NCBI RefSeq assembly: GCF_025854275.1 | Contig: NZ_CP107567.1 | Span: forward strand, 1,860,001-1,924,000 | Reading direction: 5' to 3' | DNA: 64,000 nt | Source: Streptomyces peucetius | GTDB lineage: Bacteria > Actinomycetota > Actinomycetes > Streptomycetales > Streptomycetaceae | Program-made: the position numbers and the translations under genes | In this document: one piece after another, positions 46,162 through 61,360 of the stretch | Layout of the letters: each line of letters opens with the position of its first letter | Position numbering within the stretch: the stretch's first letter is position 1 | Notes under the pieces: generated by a model | What the model saw: only the letters and a program-made list of their open reading frames with translations | What the model was told of the DNA's origin: nothing | Databases searched by the model: none

Positions 46162-46878
46162 TCAGGTGACGATGCCCTGGGCGCGGGCCGCCGCCAGCCA
46201 CTGCGGGAACTCGCCGACCAGCCGGTCGTACAGTTCCGCGTCCGGGACCTGCCGCGGGTCGAGGCCGGCGTGGAAGTAGCCCGTGTTGTCGACGGGGCGC
46301 TTGGCGGGGACGGGGAGGTCGTCGAGTCTGCGCAGGAAGTCGAACTGCGAGCTGCGCTTGTTGCCGAAGCCGACGAACTGCCAGAAGAGCGGGAGCCTGG
46401 CCGCCTTGCAGAGGTAACGCTCCGCGGCAAGCTTGTTGATCGGCCCGCCGTCGGTCTGGAAGACGACGAGCGCGGGCGCGGTGGCGCCGCTGTCCAGGTA
46501 GTGGTCGATGACGGCGTCCATCGCGAGGTGGTAGCTGGTCTTCCCCATGTGCCCGAGGCCGGAGACGATCTCGTCGATCCGGCCGTGGTGGTTCTCCAGC
46601 GCGATGTCGGTGACGGCGTCGACGTCGGTCGAGAAGAACACGACGGGCACGGTGCCGTCGTCGTCGAGGTTGGCCGAGAGTCCGAGGACACGGTCGGCGA
46701 GGGCCTGGACGTTGCCGTCCTTGTAGTACTCCTTCATCGACCCGGAGTAGTCGACCACGAGATAGACAGCGGCGCGTTGCCCGTGCAGTCCGTGCTTCTG
46801 GAGCGAGATGCCGGCGGTCTTGTAGAGGCTGACGAGCGCGGGGGCGCTCTGCTCGAGCTTCTCGAGGCTGACGGGCAT
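46162..46878 (-). CDS. VWA-domain protein (TerF/TerY-like)
   Basis: The 238-residue product is essentially a von Willebrand A domain with the MIDAS motif DYSGSM (DxSxS) and VFQTDGGP, plus CKAARLPLFWQFVGFGNKR near the C-terminus, as in tellurium-resistance-associated VWA proteins. It has no signal peptide or transmembrane helix. ATG at 46878 follows GGAG. Ter operons usually hold several related genes, but none are nearby. It likely mediates metal-dependent protein binding. Confidence 0.87.
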   Translation of the reverse strand: MPVSLEKLEQSAPALVSLYKTAGISLQKHGLHGQRAAVYLVVDYSGSMKEYYKDGNVQALADRVLGLSANLDDDGTVPVVFFSTDVDAVTDIALENHHGRIDEIVSGLGHMGKTSYHLAMDAVIDHYLDSGATAPALVVFQTDGGPINKLAAERYLCKAARLPLFWQFVGFGNKRSSQFDFLRRLDDLPVPAKRPVDNTGYFHAGLDPRQVPDAELYDRLVGEFPQWLAAARAQGIVT

Positions 46879-46964
46879 GCGGGGCTCCGTTCGTCGGACC
46901 GTGCGACAGGTCCGACGATATCCCGCCGTGCCGCCCCAACGCCCCGCCACCCGGCGCCCGTTCC

Positions 46965-47232
46965 CCGTCCCGCCCCTTCCGGACCCCGTCGGGGCTCCGC
47001 CCCGAACCCAGCGCCTCAAACGCCGGCGAGGCTGGCTTTCCCCGGAGCGAAATCAGCCCGGCTGGAAATACTCCCCCTACGGCCTGGCGGCGTGGGAGGC
47101 ACCCCCACCCACGGCCGCCAAGCCGTAGGGGGAGATTGAGGCCACCCGCGCGAAGCGCGGTACGGGTCGTACGGGTCCCCCCACGCCGCAGGCGTAGGGG
47201 GAGGGGCCCGGTTCGGGAAGGGGCGGCGGGGA
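46965..47232. repeat. Mosaic intergenic repeat, copy C
   Basis: This copy fills the gap between the VWA gene and gltD. It has the 20-bp segment shared with copy A (47071-47090) and a large hairpin: 47071-47091 pairs with 47114-47134 over 21 bp with one mismatch. Further inverted repeats lie near 47175-47215. No gene is supported in 46879-47385. It can act as a terminator for gltBD or as an insulator before the VWA gene. Confidence 0.75.
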
Positions 47233-47292
47233 GCAGAACAAGCCCGCCGCAGGCGCCACGCGCCCGCCGGCCGCCCGCACCCCCGCGCACGC

Positions 47293-47335
47293 CACGGCGC
47301 CTGCCGGTCCGGTCGGGGACATGGCAGGCGCCGTG
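47293..47335 (-). terminator. gltBD terminator
   Basis: A perfect 13-bp stem (47293-47305 with 47323-47335) and 17-nt loop lies 50 bp after the gltD stop. Confidence 0.75.
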
Positions 47336-47385
47336 TTCAGTTCCGCACGCCGTTGTACGGGACGTTCAATAGGGGCGGTGAACGG

Positions 47386-48838
47386 TCAGACCGTCAGCGC
47401 CCGGTCCGTCGGCCGGATCGGTGCCGGCAGGGCGCTCGCGCCCGTCAGGTAGCGGTCGACGCCCCGCGCCGCCGAGCGGCCCTCGGCGATCGCCCACACG
47501 ATCAGCGACTGGCCGCGGCCCGCGTCACCGGCGACGAAGACGCCGTCGACGTTCGTCGCGAAGTCCGCGTCACGCGCGACGTTGCCCCGCTCGTCGAGGT
47601 CGAGGCCGAACTGCTCGACCAGGCCGTTGGAGCGGTCGATACCGGTGAAGCCCATCGCCAGGGTGACCAGCTGCGCCGGAATACGCCGCTCCGTGCCCGG
47701 CTTCTGGACCAGCTTGCCGTCCTCGAAGGCGACCTCGACCAGGTGCAGGGCCTGGACGTTGCCGTCCTCGTCGCCCTCGAAGTGGGTGGTGGAGACGGAG
47801 TAGACCCGCTCGCCACCCTCCTCGTGCGCGGAGGTGACCTTGTACAGCATGGGGAACGTCGGCCACGGCTGGTTGGCGTTCCGCTCCTCACCCGGCCGCG
47901 GCATGATCTCGAGCTGGGTGACGGACGCCGCGCCCTGCCGGTGCGCGGTGCCGACGCAGTCCGCGCCGGTGTCGCCGCCGCCGATGACGACGACGTGCTT
48001 GCCCGCGGCGGTGATCGGCGGGGCGACGAAGTCGCCTTCCTGCACCTTGTTGGCGAGCGGCAGGTACTCCATGGCGAAGTGGATGCCGTTCAGCTCGCGG
48101 CCCGGGACGGGCAGGTCGCGGGAGACCGTGGCGCCGGCGGCGACGACGACCGCGTCGTAACGGCGACGCAGTGCGTCGGCCGGCATGTCGCGGCCGATCT
48201 CGACCTCGGTGCGGAACTTGGTGCCTTCCGCGCGCATCTGCTCGATGCGCCGGTTGATGTGCACCTTCTCCATCTTGAACTCGGGGATGCCGTACCGGAG
48301 CAGTCCGCCGATGCGGTCGGCGCGCTCGTACACGACGACGGTGTGACCGGCCCGGGTGAGCTGCTGGGCGGCGGCGAGACCGGCCGGGCCGGAGCCGATG
48401 ACGGCGACGGTCTTGCCGGAGAGGCGCTCCGGCGGCTGCGGGGTGACGTCGCCGGTGTCCCACGCCTTGTCGATGATGGAGACTTCGACGTTCTTGATGG
48501 TGACGGCCGGCTGGTTGATGCCGAGCACGCACGCGGCCTCGCACGGAGCGGGGCACAGACGGCCGGTGAACTCCGGGAAGTTGTTCGTGGCGTGCAGCCG
48601 CTCGGAGGCGGCGGCCCAGTCCTCACGGTAGGCGTAGTCGTTCCACTCGGGGATCAGGTTCCCGAGCGGGCAGCCGTCGTGGCAGAACGGGATGCCGCAG
48701 TCCATGCAGCGGCCGGCCTGCTTGCTGATGATCGGCAGCAGGGAGCCGGGAACGTAGACCTCGTTCCAGTCCTTGACGCGCTCTTCGACGGGGCGGGTCT
48801 CGGCGACCTCGCGCCCGGTGGTCAGGAAGCCCTTGGGG

Positions 48839-48846
<8 letters not shown>
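47386..48846 (-). CDS. gltD: Glutamate synthase small subunit
   Basis: The 486-residue product has [4Fe-4S] cysteines 47, 50, 55 and 59 ([16 protein letters not shown]), an FAD motif [13 protein letters not shown], and an NADPH motif [13 protein letters not shown]. It feeds electrons from NADPH to GltB, which makes two glutamates from glutamine and 2-oxoglutarate. ATG at 48846 overlaps the gltB stop by 8 bp, so translation is coupled. Transcription ends at the hairpin at 47293. Confidence 0.97.
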
Positions 48847-53410
<4,564 letters not shown>

Positions 53411-53472
53411 CGGCTCTCCCGTCGTCGTCGTGGCATGTTCAGTGCCGAGGGACGACGTTGGCCCTCCGCGAA

Positions 53473-53488
53473 ATTTCGTGCAGGTTAC
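53473..53488 (-). promoter_or_regulatory. Possible GlnR box upstream of gltB
   Basis: On the minus strand GTAAC, 6 bp, then GAAAT (plus ATTTC at 53473-53477 and GTTAC at 53484-53488) match the Streptomyces GlnR half-site pattern gTnAc-n6-GaAAc, 63 bp before the gltB start. This would link glutamate synthase to nitrogen control. Proven GlnR targets vary by species. Confidence 0.4.
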
Positions 53489-53653
53489 ATGATGGAGTGC
53501 TTCTCGGAAAGCGGATAGCTCATTCCAGCATGCGGACACCGCTCCAGGCGGTGAAGGTGGGCCGCAACGGACAGATCGACGTCCGGAGGACCTTTGCAGA
53601 GCAGGCCTCATTGCCCGCAGCGCTTACGGCTGATGCCCCGGGATTGCGGAATC

Positions 53654-53669
53654 GAAACCACCGAGTAAC
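53654..53669 (+). promoter_or_regulatory. Second GlnR-like motif pair
   Basis: GAAAC (53654-53658), 6 bp, GTAAC (53665-53669) match adjoining GlnR half-sites, about 245 bp upstream of the gltB start. Confidence 0.3.
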
Positions 53670-53766
53670 GGCTAATTATGTTGCGCCTTGCATAGGGTCT
53701 CACTCTGGGGCACCTTCGCGGCAGGACGTACATCACAGCGTCCGCGACGGAGCCCGAAAACGCGAG

Positions 53767-53793
53767 CGCACCGGCTCACGGCGAGCCGGTGCG
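53767..53793 (-). terminator. Terminator of the VIT-family gene
   Basis: A perfect 11-bp stem (53767-53777 with 53783-53793) and 5-nt loop lies 26 bp after the stop codon. Confidence 0.8.
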
Positions 53794-53818
53794 GGGCGGT
53801 ACCGCAGAACGCGGTGGC

Positions 53819-54547
53819 TCACACGGCGGCGCCGATGAGCGTACCCAGGCCGTAGGTGACCGCGGCGGCCGTACCACCGAGGGCCAGCTGACGCAGACCA
53901 CTGAACCACCAGCTGCGGGCCGTGACCTTCGCCACCAGGGCGCCGCAGCCGAACAGCCCGGCCAGCGCCAGCAGCACCGCGGGCCACAGCGCGCTCGCGC
54001 CGAGCAGGTACGGCAGCACCGGCAGCAGCGCGCCGAGCGCGAACGCCCCGAAGGAGGAGAAGGCGGCGACGAGCGGCGACGGCAGGTCGTCGGGGTCGAT
54101 CCCGAGCTCCTCGCGGGCGTGGATCTCCAGCGCCTGCTCCGGATCCCTCGACAGCTGCATCGCCACCTCACGGGCGAGTGCGGGCTCCACGCCCCGGGCG
54201 GTGTACAGCGCCGCCAGCTCCTCCATCTCGTCGACCGGATGCTTACGCAACTCGCGGCGTTCCACCGCCAGTTCGGCCTCGACCAGCTCGCGCTGGGAGG
54301 CGACCGAGGTGTATTCGCCGGCCGCCATCGAGAACGCGCCCGCCGCGAGACCGGCGAGACCCGTGATGACGATCGTCTGCTGGGAGACGGCACCGCCCGC
54401 GACACCGGTCATCAGAGCGAGGTTGGAGACCAGCCCGTCCATCGCCCCGAACACCGCCGGCCGCAGCCAGCCGCCGTTGACGTCACGGTGCGTGTGGTTG
54501 TCACGGTGCGCCTCGTGAAGTGCGGCTTCGGTTTCGATGATGGACAC
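53819..54547 (-). CDS. VIT1/CCC1 family metal transporter
   Basis: The 242-residue product has the CCC1/VIT1 pattern: FGAMDGLVSNLALMTGVAGG, AGAFSMAAGEYTSVASQREL, a cytoplasmic Glu-rich helix, and three C-terminal helices (FGAFALGALLPVLPYLLG and on). It should export iron or manganese. I chose GTG at 54547 (VSIIETEAALHEAHRDN) behind GGGGAG; the frame to 54637 is not family-like. It is divergent from the glycohydrolase operon. Confidence 0.92.
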   Translation of the reverse strand: MSIIETEAALHEAHRDNHTHRDVNGGWLRPAVFGAMDGLVSNLALMTGVAGGAVSQQTIVITGLAGLAAGAFSMAAGEYTSVASQRELVEAELAVERRELRKHPVDEMEELAALYTARGVEPALAREVAMQLSRDPEQALEIHAREELGIDPDDLPSPLVAAFSSFGAFALGALLPVLPYLLGASALWPAVLLALAGLFGCGALVAKVTARSWWFSGLRQLALGGTAAAVTYGLGTLIGAAV

Positions 54548-54683
54548 AATTCTCCCCTTCTCCGGCGGCTGCCCGGTCGGCCCCGCTCCCCCTCGACGCT
54601 CCCGAAGATACGCCGGACGTAAGGGGCGTACCAGCAAGGCAGGCTTTACTTACTTGGGTGCGGAGCATGGGCGAAGCGGGTGA

Positions 54684-54697
54684 CAGAAACGTTTCTG
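54684..54697. promoter_or_regulatory. Palindromic operator resembling LacI/RbsR sites
   Basis: CAGAAACGTTTCTG is a perfect 14-bp palindrome with central ACGT, 67 bp upstream of the first glycohydrolase start and 136 bp upstream of the VIT gene start. LacI-family operators have this form; the E. coli RbsR site contains GAAACGTTTC. A ribose-type repressor is likely, though no regulator is encoded in the operon. Confidence 0.6.
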
Positions 54698-54764
54698 CGA
54701 CTCATGGCGGGCAGCTCGTGGCAAAGATCCCGGAACAAGGCTCGCGCGCGCGAAGGGGACCTTC

Positions 54765-55786
54765 ATGGAAGTGCTGACAGCGTCCGGCTCCGGTCCCGTC
54801 GCCACCCTGCTCGACCGGGCCCGCGGCGCGCTCCTCGGCCTCGCCGTCGGCGACGCGCTCGGCGCGCCCGCGGAGAACATGCGGCCCTCGGAGATCCGCC
54901 GCCGCTGGGGCCGCATCGAGGACTTCGTGAGCGACGACCCCGCAGGCACCGACGACACCGAGTACGCGATCTTCTCCGGCCTGCTGCTCGCCAGACACGG
55001 CTCCGCGCTCACCGTGGCCCACGTCGAGGCGGCGTGGCACCAATGGATCGCGGACCTGGACGAAGGGCCGTTCCGAGGCGCGGGCTTCAGCGAGCGCGGC
55101 ACCCTCGAGAACCTCAGAAGGGGCCTCGCCGCCCCGATCTCCGCCCAGCACCGGCACGCCTGGAGCGACGGTCTCGCGATGCGGGCGGCCCCGTTCGGCG
55201 TGTTCGCGGCGGGCCGGCCCTCGGAAGCGGCACGGCTCGTGACGATCGACGGCAGCGTCAGCCACGACGGCGAGGGCATCTACGGCGGCCGCGCCGTGGC
55301 GGCGGGCGTGGCGGCCGCGATGGGCGGGGCGGGACCGGCGGGGATGATCGGGGCGGCACTGTCCGTCGTCCCGATGGACTCCTGGACCGCCCGTTCGATG
55401 CGCCGCGCGATCGTCGCCGCCGGGCGGACGTACCCCGACACCCTCTCCATGGAACGGGCCGTCCGCTCCGCGGTCGTCGTCGGCGGCTACCCGTGGACGG
55501 ACCTGGCGCCGGAGGCGGTCGGCCTCGCGTTCGGCGCGTTCGCGGCGGCGCGGGGCGACTTCCGTACGTCGGTGCTGACGGCGGTCAACATGGGCCGTGA
55601 CGCCGACACCACCGCGGCGGTCGCCGGCGCGCTGGCCGGCTCGGCCGCCGGCGCGGCGGCTATCCCCGAGGCATGGGCATCGGCGATCACCCCGGTCCGC
55701 GGCAGCTGCCTTCCGTCGATGCGCGGCTACCACGTCCTGGACATCGCGGACCTTCTGACCCCTGACGAGGACCTCGGCGGCGCACC

Positions 55787-55790
<4 letters not shown>
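54765..55790 (+). CDS. ADP-ribosylglycohydrolase family protein 1
   Basis: The 341-residue all-helical protein has the DraG-type metal motifs: GLAVGDALGAP (about 25-35), TDDTE (62-66) and GRDADT (277-282) with TTAAVAGALAG after it. These normally bind two Mg ions and the ribose. It should cleave an N- or O-ribosyl bond. ATG at 54765 follows GAAGGGGA. It is the first of seven genes on one strand and overlaps the next by 4 bp. All expected metal motifs are present, so it is the best candidate for the active enzyme of the set. Confidence 0.92.
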
Positions 55791-57739
<1,949 letters not shown>

Positions 57740-57795
57740 CCGAAACCCGGCGCGCGGTCCGCCGAACACGGCCGCCCCAGGTGGACAATTCGGGC

Positions 57796-58998
57796 ATGAC
57801 GACGACTACGGCGGCGACCGACACGGCACCGGAAGCGGCGGCCTCCCCGACTCTCCCCCTCGACGACCGGATCACCGGCAGCCTGGTCGGCGCGGCTGTC
57901 GGCGACGCCCTCGGCGGCCCCGTCGAGGGCTACACGCCCGAGCAGATCATGGAGCGCCACGGCGGGCGGATCACCGGCATCGTCGGCCCCTGGCACGGCG
58001 ACGACTGGCGCACCGCCCGCCCCATCGCCCCGTACCACAAGGGCGACGGGCACATCACCGACGACACCTTGATGACGCACGCGCTGATCGGGGTGTACAC
58101 CACGGTCCGCGACCACCTCGACGCGTACGCCGTGGCCGATCATCTCGTCCCCGATCTCATCACCAACCCGCGCTGGATCCCGGAGCTCGAGGCCGAGGCC
58201 ATCCCGCTGCAGCGGCTGTTCCTCGCCGAGAAGTGGCTCGTCGCGCGGCTGCACTACGGGCACCACGACCCGCGCGAGGCGGGCACGGGCAACATCGTCA
58301 ACTGTGGCGCGGCGATGTACATGGCGCCGGTGGGCCTGGTGAACGCGGCCAACCCGGCGGCCGCGTACGCCGAGGCCGTCGACATCGCGGGTGCGCACCA
58401 GTCGTCGTACGGGCGGGAGGCGGCCGGGGTCTTCGCGGCGGCCGTCGCCGCGGCGTGCCTGCCGGGCGCCACGCCTCTGTCGGTCGTCGAGGCGGCGGTG
58501 GCGCTGGCGAAGGACGGCACCCAGGCGGCGATCGAAGCGGTCGCGGAAGCGGCCGCCCGGTACAGCGACTTCGAGTCGGCGCTGATGCCGCTGCGGGCGG
58601 CGGTCGCGCCCTTCGACACCGTCGGCCCGGACTACCGCGCACCGTCGCTGGGCGCCCGCCGCCCCTCCCGCCTGCACTCCATCGAAGAACTCCCCATCGC
58701 GCTGGGCATGCTGCTCGTGGGCGACGGCGACTACCGGCGTACGGTCCTGTCGTCCGTCAACTACGGCCGGGACTGCGACTCCATCGCCACGATGGCGGGG
58801 GCGATCGCGGGTGCCCTGAACGGCACGGCGGCCGTACCGGCCGAGTGGGCGGAGCGGGTCGCCGGGGCGAGCCGCGTCGACCTGCACGCTCCGGCGGCCG
58901 AACTGGCGGCGGTGACAAGGGAGATCTACGCCCGCGACACCGAACGCCGCCGGGCCCACGAGCAGGCGTTCGCGTCCCTGACGGTCACCGCGCGATGA
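57796..58998 (+). CDS. ADP-ribosylglycohydrolase family protein 3
   Basis: The 400-residue protein has LVGAAVGDALGGPVEG (about 30-45), TDDT (88-91), ACGAMYM-type NCGAAMYMAPVGLVNAANP in the middle and NYGRDCDSIATMAGAIAGAL near the end. Metal motifs are largely intact (DCDS for DADT). ATG at 57796 lies 56 bp after the previous stop, the only real gap in the operon. It overlaps the next gene by 4 bp. Substrate is unknown; the PWHGDDWRTARPIAPY insertion differs from protein 1. Confidence 0.9.
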   Translation: MTTTTAATDTAPEAAASPTLPLDDRITGSLVGAAVGDALGGPVEGYTPEQIMERHGGRITGIVGPWHGDDWRTARPIAPYHKGDGHITDDTLMTHALIGVYTTVRDHLDAYAVADHLVPDLITNPRWIPELEAEAIPLQRLFLAEKWLVARLHYGHHDPREAGTGNIVNCGAAMYMAPVGLVNAANPAAAYAEAVDIAGAHQSSYGREAAGVFAAAVAAACLPGATPLSVVEAAVALAKDGTQAAIEAVAEAAARYSDFESALMPLRAAVAPFDTVGPDYRAPSLGARRPSRLHSIEELPIALGMLLVGDGDYRRTVLSSVNYGRDCDSIATMAGAIAGALNGTAAVPAEWAERVAGASRVDLHAPAAELAAVTREIYARDTERRRAHEQAFASLTVTAR

Positions 58999-60476
58999 CG
59001 AGGACGCTGCGTCTGACCTGGGTGCAGCCGGAGGACCTGATCGGCCACGAACTGCGTCAGGCACAGGAGGACGGCAGGGACGCGACTGCCGTCCGTGACC
59101 GGTGGCTTGCGTCGGGCGGCGCACCCGCTCCCGAACGGGCGGGCGCGTCCTCTGGGAAGGTCTCGCCCGCTCTGCGGGCGCTGGCCGAGGAGCTGCTGGA
59201 CGAACTGGCGGGCCTGCCCTCCCCGCTGACCGCGGACGAGCCGACTCCCCTCCCTCTGATCCAGGCGGCACACCCCATCACGGCACCGGCCGGCGGCCCC
59301 CGGCACAACGCGGCGCAGGCCAAAGCGGCGGCCGACCGACCGCGGGACGACGGGCCCCACGCCGGGGCGACCCCGGCCGGCGGACCGCGGGACGACAGGC
59401 CGGGCCCGGCGCACGCCGGGACGCTCGGCGACGCGCTGCACGCCGCCTGGCTCGGACGTGCCGTCGGTTGCCTGCTGGGCAGACCCGTCGAGAAACTGCC
59501 GCTGCACGCGATCCGTGACATCGCCCGCGCCACCGGGAACTGGCCGCTCACCACCTGGTTCACCGCCAGGGGTCTGCCCGAGGACCTGGCCGCCGCGCAC
59601 CCCTGGAACCGGCGCAGCGCCCCGAACTCGCTCGCCGAGAACATCGCCGGCATGCCGGAGGACGACGACCTCAACTACCCCCTCCTCAATCTTCTGCTGC
59701 TCCGGCGCCACGGCCGGGACTTCACCACTGCCGATGTCGCACGGCTCTGGCTGGACGAGCTGCCCGCCGGGCGGACGTTCACCGCGGAGCGCGTCGCCTA
59801 CCGCAACCTCCTCAGCGGCATCGAGCCTCCGCTCACCGCCGGTCACCGCAATCCGTTCCGTGAGTGGATCGGCGCCGCCATCCGTGCCGACGTCCACGGC
59901 TGGACCAACCCCGGCGCCCCCGCGGCAGCCGCCGCCCAGGCGTACCGGGACGCGGCGCTCACCCACACCGCGAACGGTGTGTACGGCGCCATGTTCACCG
60001 CGGCGGCCCTCGCCGCCGCGGCCTCCGGCACCGTCGACGTCCACGGGGCGATCGCCACGGGCCTGACCGTCGTCCCGCCCCGCTCTCGCTTCACCGCGGC
60101 CGTGCGCTTCGGCGTCGAAGCGGCCCGCGCGCACGCCGACTTCGCCGACGCCGTCGACAGCGTGCACCGCGCGTACGGCGCCTACCACTGGGTGCACGTC
60201 CTGCCCAACGCCGCGCTGCTCGCCGCCGCCCTCACCCACGCCGACGGAGACTTCACCGGCTCCGTCTGCCGCGCCGTCTCCGGCGGGCTCGACACCGACT
60301 CCAACGGCGCGACGGCAGGTTCGCTCACGGGACTGCTGGCCGGACACCCCGAGGCCCTGCCCGACCGCTGGACCGCCCCGCTGAAGAACCGGCTCGCGAC
60401 CTCCGTCACCGGTTTCGACGGCGTCGGTTTCGACACCCTCGCCCACCTCACGCTCAAGGAGGCTCTCCGCCCATGA
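58995..60476 (+). CDS. ADP-ribosylglycohydrolase family protein 4
   Basis: The 493-residue protein has an N-terminal extension of about 140 residues (MTRTLRLTWVQPEDLIGHEL and a linker) before the glycohydrolase domain (GDALHAAWLGRAVGCLLGRPVEKLP). The first metal motif is altered to PEDDDLNY, while the C-terminal GGLDTDSNGATAGSLTGLLAG retains the DTDS acidic pair. ATG at 58995 overlaps the previous stop by 4 bp. The domain family is clear, but catalytic competence is uncertain. It ends by a 4-bp overlap with the ribokinase gene. Confidence 0.9.
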   Translation: MTRTLRLTWVQPEDLIGHELRQAQEDGRDATAVRDRWLASGGAPAPERAGASSGKVSPALRALAEELLDELAGLPSPLTADEPTPLPLIQAAHPITAPAGGPRHNAAQAKAAADRPRDDGPHAGATPAGGPRDDRPGPAHAGTLGDALHAAWLGRAVGCLLGRPVEKLPLHAIRDIARATGNWPLTTWFTARGLPEDLAAAHPWNRRSAPNSLAENIAGMPEDDDLNYPLLNLLLLRRHGRDFTTADVARLWLDELPAGRTFTAERVAYRNLLSGIEPPLTAGHRNPFREWIGAAIRADVHGWTNPGAPAAAAAQAYRDAALTHTANGVYGAMFTAAALAAAASGTVDVHGAIATGLTVVPPRSRFTAAVRFGVEAARAHADFADAVDSVHRAYGAYHWVHVLPNAALLAAALTHADGDFTGSVCRAVSGGLDTDSNGATAGSLTGLLAGHPEALPDRWTAPLKNRLATSVTGFDGVGFDTLAHLTLKEALRP

Positions 60477-61360
60477 CCGGCATCGTGGTGCTCGGCAGCA
60501 CCAACATGGACCTCGTCGCCTTCGTCGCGCACGCGCCGAAACGCGGGGAGACCGTCACCGGACGCGAGTTCCGTACGATCCCCGGCGGCAAGGGCGCCAA
60601 CCAGGCCGTCGCCGCCGCCCGTGCCGGGGGTGAGGTCGCCATGATCGGGGCGGTCGGCTCCGACGCCTTCGGCGCGCAGCTGCGGCACACGCTCGAGTCC
60701 AGCGGCGTCGACACCGACCTGCTCAGGACCGCGGAGGGCCCGTCGGGCACGGCGCACATCGTCGTCGACGACGAAGGCGGCAACGCGATCGTCGTCGTCC
60801 CCGGTGCCAACGGCACCATCACCTCCCTCGCCCCGGGGGAGGAGGCCCTCATCGCCGGCGGCGACACACTGCTCCTCCAGCTCGAACTTCCGCTCAGCGC
60901 CGTGCTCGACGGCGCCGAGGCGGCCCGCCGCCACGGGGTACGGACCGTCCTGACCCCCTCCCCCGCGCAGCCGCTGCCTCCCGAACTCCTGGCCGCCACC
61001 GATCTGCTCGTCCCCAACGAGCACGAGGCGGCCACCCTCACCGGCATCGCCGACCCGCGCTCCGCGGCACAGGAACTGCTGCGGCAGGTCCCCGAGGTGG
61101 TGATCACCCTCGGCCCGGCGGGCTGCCTGTACGCCGCCCGCGACACCGAGCCGGTCACCGTCCCCGCTCCTTCCGTGACCGCCGTGGACACCACCGCGGC
61201 CGGTGACACCTTCGTCGGTGCCCTGGCCGTGGCGCTCGGCGACAAGAAACCGGTGGCGCAATGCCTGGCCTGGGCATGCGCGGCCGCTGCCCTGTCCGTC
61301 CAGCGTCCGGGAGCGTCCACCTCCATGCCGTACCGCTCCGAGATCGACGCCGCCTCATGA
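60473..61360 (+). CDS. Ribokinase-family (PfkB) sugar kinase
   Basis: The 295-residue kinase has the PfkB motifs GGKGANQA (about residue 40) and DTTAAGDTFVGALA with catalytic Asp in AAGD (about 246), and begins VVLGSTNMDLVAF, which fits ribokinase. It would phosphorylate the 5-hydroxyl of ribose, or of a modified ribose or nucleoside, released by the glycohydrolases. It overlaps both neighbours by 4 bp. Substrate cannot be fixed from sequence. Confidence 0.92.
   Translation: MTGIVVLGSTNMDLVAFVAHAPKRGETVTGREFRTIPGGKGANQAVAAARAGGEVAMIGAVGSDAFGAQLRHTLESSGVDTDLLRTAEGPSGTAHIVVDDEGGNAIVVVPGANGTITSLAPGEEALIAGGDTLLLQLELPLSAVLDGAEAARRHGVRTVLTPSPAQPLPPELLAATDLLVPNEHEAATLTGIADPRSAAQELLRQVPEVVITLGPAGCLYAARDTEPVTVPAPSVTAVDTTAAGDTFVGALAVALGDKKPVAQCLAWACAAAALSVQRPGASTSMPYRSEIDAAS

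Larger units (their letters stand above)
53411..53818. other. gltB leader and divergence-free gap
   Basis: This 408-bp stretch upstream of gltB contains two GlnR-like motif pairs (53473-53488 and 53654-53669) and the terminator of the VIT-family gene. No gene is supported. Confidence 0.6.
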
